This document shows positions 7,798-15,574 of a stretch of 16,999 bases of DNA, piece after piece (within the stretch, counting starts at the first letter, position 1; each line of letters opens with the position of its first letter). The position numbers and the translations under genes were made by a program. The stretch covers positions 1 through 16,999 of the forward strand of contig JAQGJY010000012.1 in NCBI GenBank assembly GCA_028290325.1, given 5' to 3'. The notes beneath the pieces were generated by a model. That model was not told the origin of the DNA, did no database searches, and saw only the letters and a program-made list of their open reading frames with translations. This DNA is from Tardiphaga sp. (GTDB lineage: Bacteria; Pseudomonadota; Alphaproteobacteria; Rhizobiales; Xanthobacteraceae).

Positions 7798-8183
7798 GGC
7801 TTCCGTCCCTTCGCGTGACCGCGATTGTCATAATGCACCCGCGCATCCCGCAATCGCGATCTGATCAACTCGATCTCATGTTGCGGCGTCGCAACGCCGG
7901 CTTTGGCCTTCTTCTGAAACGCATGCAGGACATAGATGGCGCCGGCGAAGCGCACGGTATAGACGGCGCGGTAGGTATCTCCGTCCAAATCCTCGACCAG
8001 TTCAAGCACACTGCGACCACCGAACCCTTTCAGCGCTTTCGCTGCCATCGGCTCTGCCCCGCGCTGAATCTGATGGAGTGCATACCCCACGCGGTTGCGC
8101 ACCTTCTCCGGAAATCGCTTCAGATCCTTCAGGCTGGAGCCAATGAAGATGCAACGTTTCAGGTCTGGCCGCGTGTCGCTCAC
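7794..8183 (-). CDS. RelE/HigB-like toxin (phage Gp49-like, DUF891)
   Basis: The 129-residue product matches the Gp49-like/HigB branch of the RelE superfamily, ribosome-dependent mRNA interferases that slow growth when free of antitoxin. Diagnostic blocks are FIGSSLKDLKRFPEKVRNRVGYAL (about residues 13-36), AKALKGFGG (49-56), VLELVEDLDGDTYRAVYTVRF (59-79) and YVLHAFQKK (84-92). Basic residues in the last two blocks (Arg72, Arg78, Lys91, Lys92) are the likely RNA-contacting positions. The start is a GTG at 8183; no Shine-Dalgarno sequence precedes it, and the TATAAT box at 8195-8190 would begin transcription at or next to the GTG, so translation may be leaderless. The C-terminal tail after residue 118 is charged and may be dispensable. 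The pair lies between catabolic and core genes and was probably acquired by transfer. Confidence 0.9.
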   Translation of the reverse strand: MSDTRPDLKRCIFIGSSLKDLKRFPEKVRNRVGYALHQIQRGAEPMAAKALKGFGGRSVLELVEDLDGDTYRAVYTVRFAGAIYVLHAFQKKAKAGVATPQHEIELIRSRLRDARVHYDNRGHAKGRKP

Positions 8184-8189
8184 CGCAAC

Positions 8190-8217
8190 ATTATAGGGAT
8201 GCCCCTATATTGCGCAA
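8190..8217 (-). promoter_or_regulatory. Toxin-antitoxin promoter with consensus -10
   Basis: On the minus strand TATAAT (8195-8190) is a perfect -10 box, with TTGCGC (8217-8212) 16 bp upstream as a partial -35. Transcription would begin about 7 nt on, near 8183, which is the toxin's GTG. Confidence 0.6.
8192..8209. promoter_or_regulatory. Likely antitoxin operator (perfect inverted repeat)
   Basis: TATAGGG-ATGC-CCCTATA is a perfect 7+7 bp inverted repeat with a 4-bp spacer. It overlaps the -10 box of the toxin-antitoxin promoter, where a bound helix-turn-helix dimer would block RNA polymerase. Binding by the XRE antitoxin encoded at 7444-7797 is inferred. Confidence 0.65.
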
Positions 8218-8290
8218 CTCTTCTGGAAAACGTGACTAGCTGCGCGGAGTGGGTAGGCTGTCCCGCCAAAACTTTGTAGCGTCCGCCGCC

Positions 8291-11020
8291 ATGACGATCC
8301 GACCCGACATCACAGCTTCATCGACGCCCGCCGCGGCCGCGGCGGAGCCGCCGGCGCGCGTCACGCCGATGATGGAACAGTATCTCGAGATCAAGGCCGC
8401 CAATCCGGGTCTGCTGCTGTTCTATCGCATGGGCGATTTCTACGAGATGTTCTTCGAGGACGCCGAGGTCGCCTCGCGCGCGCTGGGGATCGCGCTGACC
8501 AAGCGCGGCAAGCATCAGGGCGCGGATATCGCGATGTGCGGCGTGCCGGTCGAACGTTCCGACGATTACCTGCACCGGCTGATCGCGCTCGGCCACCGCG
8601 TCGCCGTCTGCGAACAGATGGAAGACCCGGCGGCGGCGCGGGCGCGCGGCAACAAGAGCGTGGTCCGCCGCGACGTCGTCCGACTGGTCACCCCGGGCAC
8701 GCTGACCGAAGACAATCTGCTCGACGCCCGCGCCAACAATTATCTGCTGGCGATCGCGCGCGCGAAATCCTCCAGCGCCGCGGGAGATCGCATCGGTCTC
8801 GCCTGGATCGACATCTCGACGGCGGAATTCGTCGTCACCGAATGCGCCGCCCCGGAACTCGCCGCGACATTGGCCCGCATCAATCCGAACGAAATCATCG
8901 TCACCGACGCGCTTTATTCGGACGCCGACCTCGGCGCGTTGCTGCGCGAATGGCCGGCTGTGACGCCGCTGACCCGCGACGTGTTCGACGGCGCCACCGC
9001 CGAGCGACGCTTGTGCGATTATTTCGCGGTCGCGACCATGGACGGTCTCAGTTCGATGTCGCGGCTGGAGGCGACCGCCGCCGCCGCCGCCGTGACCTAT
9101 GTCGACCGCACCCAGGTCGGCAAGCGGGTGCCGCTGTCGCCGCCGTCGCGCGAGGCCGTCGGCACGACGATGGCGATCGATTCGGCGACGCGCGCCAACC
9201 TCGAATTGACCCGGACGCTTGCCGGCGATCGCAAGGGCTCGCTGCTCGACGCGATCGACTGCACCGTGACGCCGGCCGGCTCGCGACTTTTGGCGCAGCG
9301 CCTCGCCGCGCCTCTGACCGATGTCGCGGCGATCGCACGACGGCTCGACGCGGTGGCGTGTTTCGCCGCCAATCACGCGGCGCGCGACAACGTCCGCGGC
9401 ATTCTGAAATCCGCACCGGACATGGCGCGCGCGCTGGCGCGTCTGTCAGTCGGACGCGGCGGTCCGCGCGATCTCGCCGGCTTGCGTGACGGCATCGTGG
9501 CCGCCGATGCCGCGCTCCAGCGACTGCAATGCCTTGACACGTTGCCCGACGACATCGCCGCCGCGATGGCGTCGTTGCAACGCCCATCGCGCGATCTCGC
9601 GCGGGAGCTTTCGCGCGCGCTCGACGACCAACTGCCGCTGATGAAACGCGACGGCGGCTTCGTGCGCGCCGGTTACGATGCGTCGCTCGACGAGACCCGC
9701 AATCTGCGTGACGCCTCGCGGCTCGTCGTCGCGGCGATGCAGGCGCGCTACGCCGACGACACCGGCGTCAAAGGTCTGAAGATCCGGCACAACAACGTGC
9801 TGGGCTATTTCGTCGAGGTCACCGCGCAGCACGGCGACCGGCTGATGCAGCCGCCGCTGAACGCCACCTTCATCCATCGCCAGACGCTGGCCGGCCAGAC
9901 GCGGTTCACCACCGCCGAACTCGGCGAGATCGAAGCGCGCATCGCCAATGCCGGCGATCGCGCGCTCGGACTCGAGCTCGAAATCTTCGAACGCCTTGCG
10001 ACCGGGGTGAACGCCGCCGGCGACGATCTGCGCGCGGCCGCGCACGCTTTCGCGATGCTCGACGTCGCGACCGCGCTCGCTCAATTGGCCGTCGATGATT
10101 GCTATGTGCGTCCCGATGTCGACGAGTCGCTCGGCTTCGCCATCGCGGGCGGCCGCCATCCCGTCGTCGAGCAGGCGCTGAAGCGCGGCGGCGCGTCCTT
10201 CATCGCCAATGCCTGCGACCTGTCGCCCGGACCCGCGCAGCAAGCCGGACAGATCTGGCTCATCACCGGCCCGAATATGGCCGGCAAATCGACGTTCCTG
10301 CGGCAGAACGCGCTGATCGCCTTGCTGGCGCAGATCGGCAGCTTTGTCCCGGCGACGCGGGCGCGGATCGGCATCGTCGATCGGCTGTTCTCGCGAGTCG
10401 GGGCGGCCGACGATCTGGCGCGCGGCCGTTCGACCTTCATGGTCGAGATGGTCGAGACCGCCGTGATCCTCAATCAGGCCGGTTCGCGCGCGTTGGTGAT
10501 CTTGGATGAAATCGGGCGCGGCACCGCGACGTTTGACGGGTTGTCGATCGCGTGGGCCGCGATCGAGCATCTGCACGAAGCCAACAAGTGCCGGGCCTTG
10601 TTCGCGACGCATTATCACGAGCTAACCGCGCTCTCGGCGAAGCTGCCGCGTCTGTTCAACGCGACGGTGCGGGTCAAGGAATGGCATGGCGACGTGGTCT
10701 TTTTGCACGAGGTGCTGCCGGGCTCGGCGGACCGCTCCTACGGCATTCAGGTGGCGAAACTCGCGGGCCTGCCGCCCAGCGTGATCGCGCGGGCGAAATC
10801 GGTGCTGGCCAAACTCGAAGCGCAGGATCGCGGCGGCGCGGCGCGGGCGCTGGCGGATGACCTGCCGCTGTTCGCGATGGCCGCGCGCGACGTCGAGACC
10901 GCCCCTCCCACCCAGGCGGAACGCTTGCTCGCGGCGCTGGACGCGATCCACCCGGACGAGATGTCGCCGCGCGACGCGCTGGAAGCGCTCTACGCGCTGA
11001 AAAAGGTGCGGGGGTCGTAG
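8291..11020 (+). CDS. mutS: DNA mismatch repair protein MutS
   Basis: MutS recognises base mismatches and small loops and, on ATP binding, recruits MutL. The mismatch-binding Phe-x-Glu motif is Phe50-Tyr51-Glu52 in MGDFYEMF. The C-terminal ATPase has Walker A GPNMAGKST (660-668), Walker B VILDE with Asp739-Glu740, and the ATHYHEL block. Near the end DLPLF (857-861) resembles a sliding-clamp-binding motif, followed by SPRDALEALYALKK, the MutS C-terminal oligomerisation helix. I choose the ATG at 8291 (909 residues). The frame is open from an upstream start at 8249, but those 14 residues are not family-like. No clear Shine-Dalgarno sequence precedes 8291. The residues before the RVTPMMEQYLEIK block are Ala/Pro-rich and variable. 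Transcribed away from the toxin-antitoxin pair; glnD follows after 136 bp. Confidence 0.97.
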   Translation: MTIRPDITASSTPAAAAAEPPARVTPMMEQYLEIKAANPGLLLFYRMGDFYEMFFEDAEVASRALGIALTKRGKHQGADIAMCGVPVERSDDYLHRLIALGHRVAVCEQMEDPAAARARGNKSVVRRDVVRLVTPGTLTEDNLLDARANNYLLAIARAKSSSAAGDRIGLAWIDISTAEFVVTECAAPELAATLARINPNEIIVTDALYSDADLGALLREWPAVTPLTRDVFDGATAERRLCDYFAVATMDGLSSMSRLEATAAAAAVTYVDRTQVGKRVPLSPPSREAVGTTMAIDSATRANLELTRTLAGDRKGSLLDAIDCTVTPAGSRLLAQRLAAPLTDVAAIARRLDAVACFAANHAARDNVRGILKSAPDMARALARLSVGRGGPRDLAGLRDGIVAADAALQRLQCLDTLPDDIAAAMASLQRPSRDLARELSRALDDQLPLMKRDGGFVRAGYDASLDETRNLRDASRLVVAAMQARYADDTGVKGLKIRHNNVLGYFVEVTAQHGDRLMQPPLNATFIHRQTLAGQTRFTTAELGEIEARIANAGDRALGLELEIFERLATGVNAAGDDLRAAAHAFAMLDVATALAQLAVDDCYVRPDVDESLGFAIAGGRHPVVEQALKRGGASFIANACDLSPGPAQQAGQIWLITGPNMAGKSTFLRQNALIALLAQIGSFVPATRARIGIVDRLFSRVGAADDLARGRSTFMVEMVETAVILNQAGSRALVILDEIGRGTATFDGLSIAWAAIEHLHEANKCRALFATHYHELTALSAKLPRLFNATVRVKEWHGDVVFLHEVLPGSADRSYGIQVAKLAGLPPSVIARAKSVLAKLEAQDRGGAARALADDLPLFAMAARDVETAPPTQAERLLAALDAIHPDEMSPRDALEALYALKKVRGS

Positions 11021-11156
11021 CGTCAGCCGGACCGACGGTCTGCCGCTCCCGCGCCAGCCGGAGAGGTGCGCGATCCCGATGCCGCGCCTCGCGCATTGAA
11101 CATCTAAATCTCATTCCACCCGTGACAGCGTGGCCGCGCTCCGATATCCGGTAGCT

Positions 11157-13940
11157 ATGGACAGCGTTGCCACACAAGATCGGCCCGACGTCGAGTTGGC
11201 CTTCGACCCGCAGCGGATCACCGCCGAGATCGACGCCCTTGCGGCGGAGCATGGCGGCCGGGCCGACGTTTTCCGCTCGGCGCTGGCGAAATTGTTCAAG
11301 GCCGAACTGGCGCGCGCCCGCGTCGCCGCGCAGGCGATGCTGCTGAAAGATCGCCACGGCCGCCGCTGCGCCGAGCGATTGTGCGTCGTGCAGGATGAAA
11401 TCATCCAGATGCTGTTCGCCGCCGCGACCAAGCATCTTTATTACTCGCCGGTCACGTCGAGCGGCGAGCGCATGGCGGTGGTCGCCACCGGCGGTTACGG
11501 TCGCGGGTTGATGGCGCCGGAATCCGACATCGATTTGCTGTTCATCCTGCCATACAAACAGACGGCGTGGGGCGAGCAGGTCGCCGAAGCGATCCTGTAT
11601 TGCCTGTGGGACATGGGGCTCAAGGTCGGCCACGCCACCCGCTCGGTCGATGAATCGATCCGGCAGGCGCGGGCCGACATGACAATCCGCACCGCGATTC
11701 TGGAGATGCGCTTCCTCGCCGGCGACCAGGCGCTCTACGACGAACTGGTCAATCGCTTCGACCGCGAGGTCGTGCAGGGCACCGCCGCCGAATTCGTCAC
11801 GGCCAAGCTCGCCGAGCGCGAGGAGCGGCATCGCCGCGCCGGCCAGTCTCGTTATCTGGTCGAGCCAAACGTGAAGGATGGGAAAGGCGGCTTGCGTGAT
11901 CTGCACACGCTGTTCTGGATCGCGAAGTATGTCTATCGGGTCCGCGACACCAGCGAACTGGTCGCGCACGGCGTGTTCGACGCGCAGGAATATCGCAGCT
12001 TCCGTCGGTGCGAGGATTTCCTGTGGTCGGTGCGCTGCAACCTGCACTTCGTGTCGAATCGGGCCGAAGAACGCGTCTCCTTCGACATGCAGCGCGAGAT
12101 CGCGCAGCGGCTTGGCTATACGTCGCATCCCGGCATGCAGGATGTCGAGCGCTTCATGCGACACTATTTTCTGGTCGCGAAGAATGTCGGCGACCTCACG
12201 GCGATTCTTTGCGCCAAGCTGGAAGACCAGCAGGCCAAGCCCGCGCCGGTGCTGAGCCGGATGATCTCGCGATTGCGTCCGGGCGGGCAACGCCGCCGCG
12301 TGCCCGAGAGCGATGATTTCATCGTCGACAACAACCGCATCAACCTCGCCGCGCCGGACGTGTTGAAACACGATCCGGTCAACATGATCCGGCTGTTTCG
12401 GCTCGCGCAGAAGAACGATCTCGCGTTCCATCCGGACGCCATGCGCGCGGTGACGCGCTCGCTACGCCTGATCAACACGCAGGTGCGCGACGACCCCGAA
12501 GCCAACCGGCTGTTCATGGAGATTTTGACCTCCGACAACGCCGAGCCGGTGCTGCGGCGAATGAACGAGACCGGCGTGCTCGGTCACTTCATCCGCGCCT
12601 TCGGCAAGATCGTCTCGATGATGCAATTCAACATGTATCATCACTACACGGTGGATGAGCATCTGCTGCGCTGTGTCGGCATCCTTCAGGATATCGAGCG
12701 CGGCGGCAACGACGAGTTCGTCGTCGCCAGCGACCTGATGCGCAAGATAAGACCCGAGCATCGCGCGGTGATTTACATCACGGTGCTGCTGCACGACATC
12801 GCCAAGGGCCGCCCGGAGGATCATTCGATCGCCGGCGCGAAAGTGGCGCGCCGGCTGTGCCCGCGTCTCGGCTTCAACGCCGCCGACACCGAACTGATTG
12901 CGTGGCTGATCCAGGAACATCTGACGATGTCCACGGTGGCGCAGTCGCGCGACCTGTCGGATCGCAAGACCATCGAGAATTTCGCCAACGTCGTGCAGTC
13001 GGTCGAGCAAATGAAACTGCTGACCATCCTGACCACCGCCGACATTCGCGGCGTCGGGCCGGGCGTCTGGAACGGCTGGAAGGCGCAGCTCATTCGGACG
13101 CTGTATTACGAGACCGAGCCGGTGCTGACGGGCGGCTTCTCGGAAGTGAATCGCGCGCAACGCATCGCCGGCGCCCAGGCCGAATTCCGCAACGCTTTCA
13201 CCGAATGGCCGGAGACCGAGCTGGCGTCCTATATCGCGCGGCACTACCCGGCCTATTGGCTCAAGGTCGATCTGCCGCACAAATTGCGCCATGCGCGTTT
13301 TCTGCGCGCCAGCGAGGAGGCCGGCCACAAGCTGGCGATCAATGTCGGCTTCGACGAAGCCCGCGCCGTGACCGAACTGACGATTCTGGCGCAGGATCAT
13401 CCATGGCTGCTGTCGATCATCGCGGGCGCGTGCGCCTCGGCCGGCGCCAATATTGTCGACGCGCAGATCTACACCACGACCGACGGCAAGGCGCTCGACA
13501 CGATCGCGATCTCGCGCGAGTACGATCGCGACGAGGATGAAGGCCGCCGCGCCACGCGGATCGGCGACATGATCGAGCAGGCCCTCGAAGGTAAATTGAA
13601 GCTGCCGGAGGTGGTGGCCAGGCGCAACGCCAACAAGGCGAAGCTGCGCGCCTTCGTGGTCGAGCCGGACGTCGTCATCAACAACCAGTGGTCCGATCGC
13701 TACACGGTGATCGAAGTCTCCGGCCTCGACCGGCCCGGGCTGCTGTATCAGCTCACCACGGCGATCTCGAAACTGAATCTCAATATCGCCTCGGCGCATG
13801 TCGCGACCTTCGGCGAGCGTGCCCGCGACGTGTTCTATGTGACCGACCTGCTCGGCGCGCAGATCAACGCGCCGACGCGGCAGGCCGCGATCAAACGCGC
13901 GCTGGTGCACCTGCTGGCGGATGGCGACGCCAAGGCATAG
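11157..13940 (+). CDS. glnD: Bifunctional uridylyltransferase/uridylyl-removing enzyme of PII
   Basis: GlnD senses glutamine and adds or removes UMP on PII proteins (GlnB/GlnK), setting glutamine synthetase activity and nitrogen gene expression. The nucleotidyltransferase site is GGYGRG (112-117) followed by ESDIDLLF with catalytic Asp124 and Asp126. The uridylyl-removing HD site is HDIAKGR, with His546-Asp547. Two C-terminal ACT domains that bind glutamine begin near residue 740 (ELTILAQDHPWLLS) and 849 (YTVIEVSGLDRPGLL). The ATG at 11157 gives 927 residues, in the usual range; a GTG at 11130 is also in frame, but MDSVATQD fits relatives as I remember them. I see no good ribosome binding site. 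The 136-bp gap after mutS has no obvious terminator, so read-through from mutS is possible. Confidence 0.97.
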   Translation: MDSVATQDRPDVELAFDPQRITAEIDALAAEHGGRADVFRSALAKLFKAELARARVAAQAMLLKDRHGRRCAERLCVVQDEIIQMLFAAATKHLYYSPVTSSGERMAVVATGGYGRGLMAPESDIDLLFILPYKQTAWGEQVAEAILYCLWDMGLKVGHATRSVDESIRQARADMTIRTAILEMRFLAGDQALYDELVNRFDREVVQGTAAEFVTAKLAEREERHRRAGQSRYLVEPNVKDGKGGLRDLHTLFWIAKYVYRVRDTSELVAHGVFDAQEYRSFRRCEDFLWSVRCNLHFVSNRAEERVSFDMQREIAQRLGYTSHPGMQDVERFMRHYFLVAKNVGDLTAILCAKLEDQQAKPAPVLSRMISRLRPGGQRRRVPESDDFIVDNNRINLAAPDVLKHDPVNMIRLFRLAQKNDLAFHPDAMRAVTRSLRLINTQVRDDPEANRLFMEILTSDNAEPVLRRMNETGVLGHFIRAFGKIVSMMQFNMYHHYTVDEHLLRCVGILQDIERGGNDEFVVASDLMRKIRPEHRAVIYITVLLHDIAKGRPEDHSIAGAKVARRLCPRLGFNAADTELIAWLIQEHLTMSTVAQSRDLSDRKTIENFANVVQSVEQMKLLTILTTADIRGVGPGVWNGWKAQLIRTLYYETEPVLTGGFSEVNRAQRIAGAQAEFRNAFTEWPETELASYIARHYPAYWLKVDLPHKLRHARFLRASEEAGHKLAINVGFDEARAVTELTILAQDHPWLLSIIAGACASAGANIVDAQIYTTTDGKALDTIAISREYDRDEDEGRRATRIGDMIEQALEGKLKLPEVVARRNANKAKLRAFVVEPDVVINNQWSDRYTVIEVSGLDRPGLLYQLTTAISKLNLNIASAHVATFGERARDVFYVTDLLGAQINAPTRQAAIKRALVHLLADGDAKA

Positions 13941-13957
13941 TTCCACGTCATTGCCGC

Positions 13958-13987
13958 CACCGCCTCGGCTGCTCAGCCGAGGCGGTG
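13958..13987. repeat. Perfect 14-bp inverted repeat after glnD
   Basis: CACCGCCTCGGCTG (13958-13971) and CAGCCGAGGCGGTG (13974-13987) are exact complements with only CT between them. As RNA this is a very stable hairpin 17 bp past the glnD stop. There is no T-tract, so it may act as a 3' stabiliser or factor-dependent terminator for glnD, or be one copy of a dispersed palindromic repeat. Confidence 0.75.
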
Positions 13988-13996
13988 CTGAGCCAG

Positions 13997-14036
13997 GCAA
14001 TCCAGTCCGCCTTGCAGCGCGGACGGACCGGATTGC
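13997..14036. repeat. Second, interrupted stem-loop before cydA
   Basis: GCAATCC (13997-14003) pairs with GGATTGC (14030-14036), and inside it GTCCGC (14005-14010) pairs with GCGGAC (14019-14024). Unpaired bases on one side make an asymmetric bulge. It follows the hairpin at 13958-13987 by 9 bp. Together the two fill much of the 203-bp glnD-cydA spacer, in which I find no convincing promoter or FNR-type box. Confidence 0.5.
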
Positions 14037-14143
14037 TTCGCCGACAACGGCCTTCACGCGCGAGCGATCGTGATGTCGCAGCCGATATCTTTGCGCCAAA
14101 CGGCGTGATAATCCCACCGTATCGCAACAAGACGGATCGTCCG

Positions 14144-15574
14144 ATGTTCGACAGCTTCGACGCCGTGGTTCTGGCGCGCGCGCAATTCGCGTTCACGATG
14201 TCGTTCCACATCATCTTCCCGGCCTTCTCGATCGGGCTCGCCAGCTATCTCGCGGTCCTGGAAGCGTTGTGGCTGTGGACCAAGCGCGAGGTCTTCATCA
14301 ACCTGTTCAATTACTGGCTGAAAATCTTCGCCATCGCGTTCGGCATGGGCGTCGTGTCGGGCATCGTGATGTCGTATCAATTCGGCACCAACTGGGCGAC
14401 GTTCTCCGACAAAACCGGGCCCGTGCTCGGGCCGCTGATGGCCTATGAGGTGCTGACCGCCTTCTTCCTCGAAGCCGGCTTCCTCGGCGTCATGCTGTTC
14501 GGCCTGAAGCGGGTCGGACCCGGACTGCATTTTTTCGCGACCTTGATGGTCGCGGTCGGCACGCTGCTGTCGGCGTTCTGGATCCTGTCGGCGAATTCCT
14601 GGATGCAGACGCCGACCGGCCACGCCATCAATGCCGCCGGTCAGTTCATCGCGGTCGACTGGTGGAAGGTGATCTTCAACCCGTCGTTCCCGTACCGGCT
14701 GCTCCATATGGTGCTGGCGGCCTATCTGACGACGGCGTTCGTCGTCGGCGCGGTCGGCGCCTACCATCTGCTACGAAATCCGAGCCGGCCGGGGCCGCGC
14801 GTGATGTTCTCGATGGCGATGTGGATGGCGACTTTGGTCGCGCCGCTGCAAATCCTGGCGGGCGACATGCATGGCATCAATACGCTCGAGCATCAGCCCG
14901 CCAAGGTGATGGCCATGGAAGGCCACTATCAAAGCCATCCCGACGGCGCGCCGCTGATCCTGTTCGGCCTGCCGAACCAGATGACCGCCACGGTCGAATA
15001 CGCCATCCAGATTCCGAAACTGTCGTCGCTGATCCTGAAACATTCGCCGGATGCGCCGCTGGCGGGCCTCGACACCGTAGCGCGTGAGAACTGGCCGCCG
15101 GTGCCGATCGTCTTCTGGTCGTTCCGCGTCATGGTCGGCATCGGGTTCCTGATGCTCGGGCTCGGCCTGTCCAGCGCGTTCCTGCGCTGGCGCGGCAGAC
15201 TGTTCGAATCGCGACCGCTGCATGTCTACGCCATGGCGATGGGACCGTCCGGCTTCGTCGCGGTGCTGGCGGGATGGATCACGACCGAGGTCGGCCGCCA
15301 GCCTTACACCGTCTACGGCCTGCTGCGGACCGGCGACTCGGTCTCGCCGCTCGCCGCACCCGCCGTCGCGTCGTCGCTGATCGCCTTCATCATCGTTTAT
15401 TTCATCGTCTTCACCGCCGGCGTCATCTACATCCTGCGGCTGATGGCGGAGCCTCCGCAGCATGGCGAGGAAGGTCCGCGCGGCGATGCGCCGGTTCGCG
15501 CCGCCGGCATCACTCCCGCGCCCGCGGTCTCAAAACAAGGCGGCGCTACCGCCGCGGCACGGGGGCAGGCATGA
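14144..15574 (+). CDS. cydA: Cytochrome bd-type quinol oxidase subunit I, cyanide-insensitive type
   Basis: This 476-residue inner-membrane protein oxidises quinol and passes electrons to oxygen. Expected haem ligands are visible: His22 in SFHIIFPAFSIG, His188 in RLLHMVLAAY and Met330 in FWSFRVMVGIG. YEVLTAFFLEAGF (101-113) carries the conserved Glu102 and Glu110, and GRQPYTVYG (384-392) is the equivalent of the E. coli GRQPW motif. The region from GDMHG (240-244) to VFWSFR (323-328) is short, so this is the short Q-loop form of the CIO branch (also called cioA). The frame is open back to 13688 inside glnD, but the membrane protein begins at the ATG at 14144. The ribosome binding site is weak. 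The Ala/Pro-rich tail after residue 437 is variable. The stop overlaps cydB as ATGA. Confidence 0.95.
   Translation: MFDSFDAVVLARAQFAFTMSFHIIFPAFSIGLASYLAVLEALWLWTKREVFINLFNYWLKIFAIAFGMGVVSGIVMSYQFGTNWATFSDKTGPVLGPLMAYEVLTAFFLEAGFLGVMLFGLKRVGPGLHFFATLMVAVGTLLSAFWILSANSWMQTPTGHAINAAGQFIAVDWWKVIFNPSFPYRLLHMVLAAYLTTAFVVGAVGAYHLLRNPSRPGPRVMFSMAMWMATLVAPLQILAGDMHGINTLEHQPAKVMAMEGHYQSHPDGAPLILFGLPNQMTATVEYAIQIPKLSSLILKHSPDAPLAGLDTVARENWPPVPIVFWSFRVMVGIGFLMLGLGLSSAFLRWRGRLFESRPLHVYAMAMGPSGFVAVLAGWITTEVGRQPYTVYGLLRTGDSVSPLAAPAVASSLIAFIIVYFIVFTAGVIYILRLMAEPPQHGEEGPRGDAPVRAAGITPAPAVSKQGGATAAARGQA

Noticed and set aside
8249..8290. Upstream start for mutS
   Set aside because: The 14 added residues are unlike the family and the ATG at 8291 fits the usual N-terminus. 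Without a ribosome binding site for either, this is a preference rather than proof.
10674..12431. 585-codon minus-strand frame across the ends of mutS and glnD
   Set aside because: It crosses an intergenic spacer and two identified genes on the other strand; Arg/Pro-rich ends and no motif.
12462..14117. 551-codon minus-strand frame opposite glnD
   Set aside because: Antisense to the HD and ACT domains of GlnD; composition typical of a shadow frame.
13688..14143. Extended N-terminus for cydA inside glnD
   Set aside because: The extra 152 codons overlap the glnD ACT domain, are Arg-rich and soluble, and the CydA family begins at the ATG at 14144.
14041..14143. FNR or ArcA-type box upstream of cydA
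   Set aside because: No TTGAT-N4-ATCAA match is present. GATAAT at 14107-14112 lacks a matching -35 box (the hexamer 17 bp upstream is GATATC).
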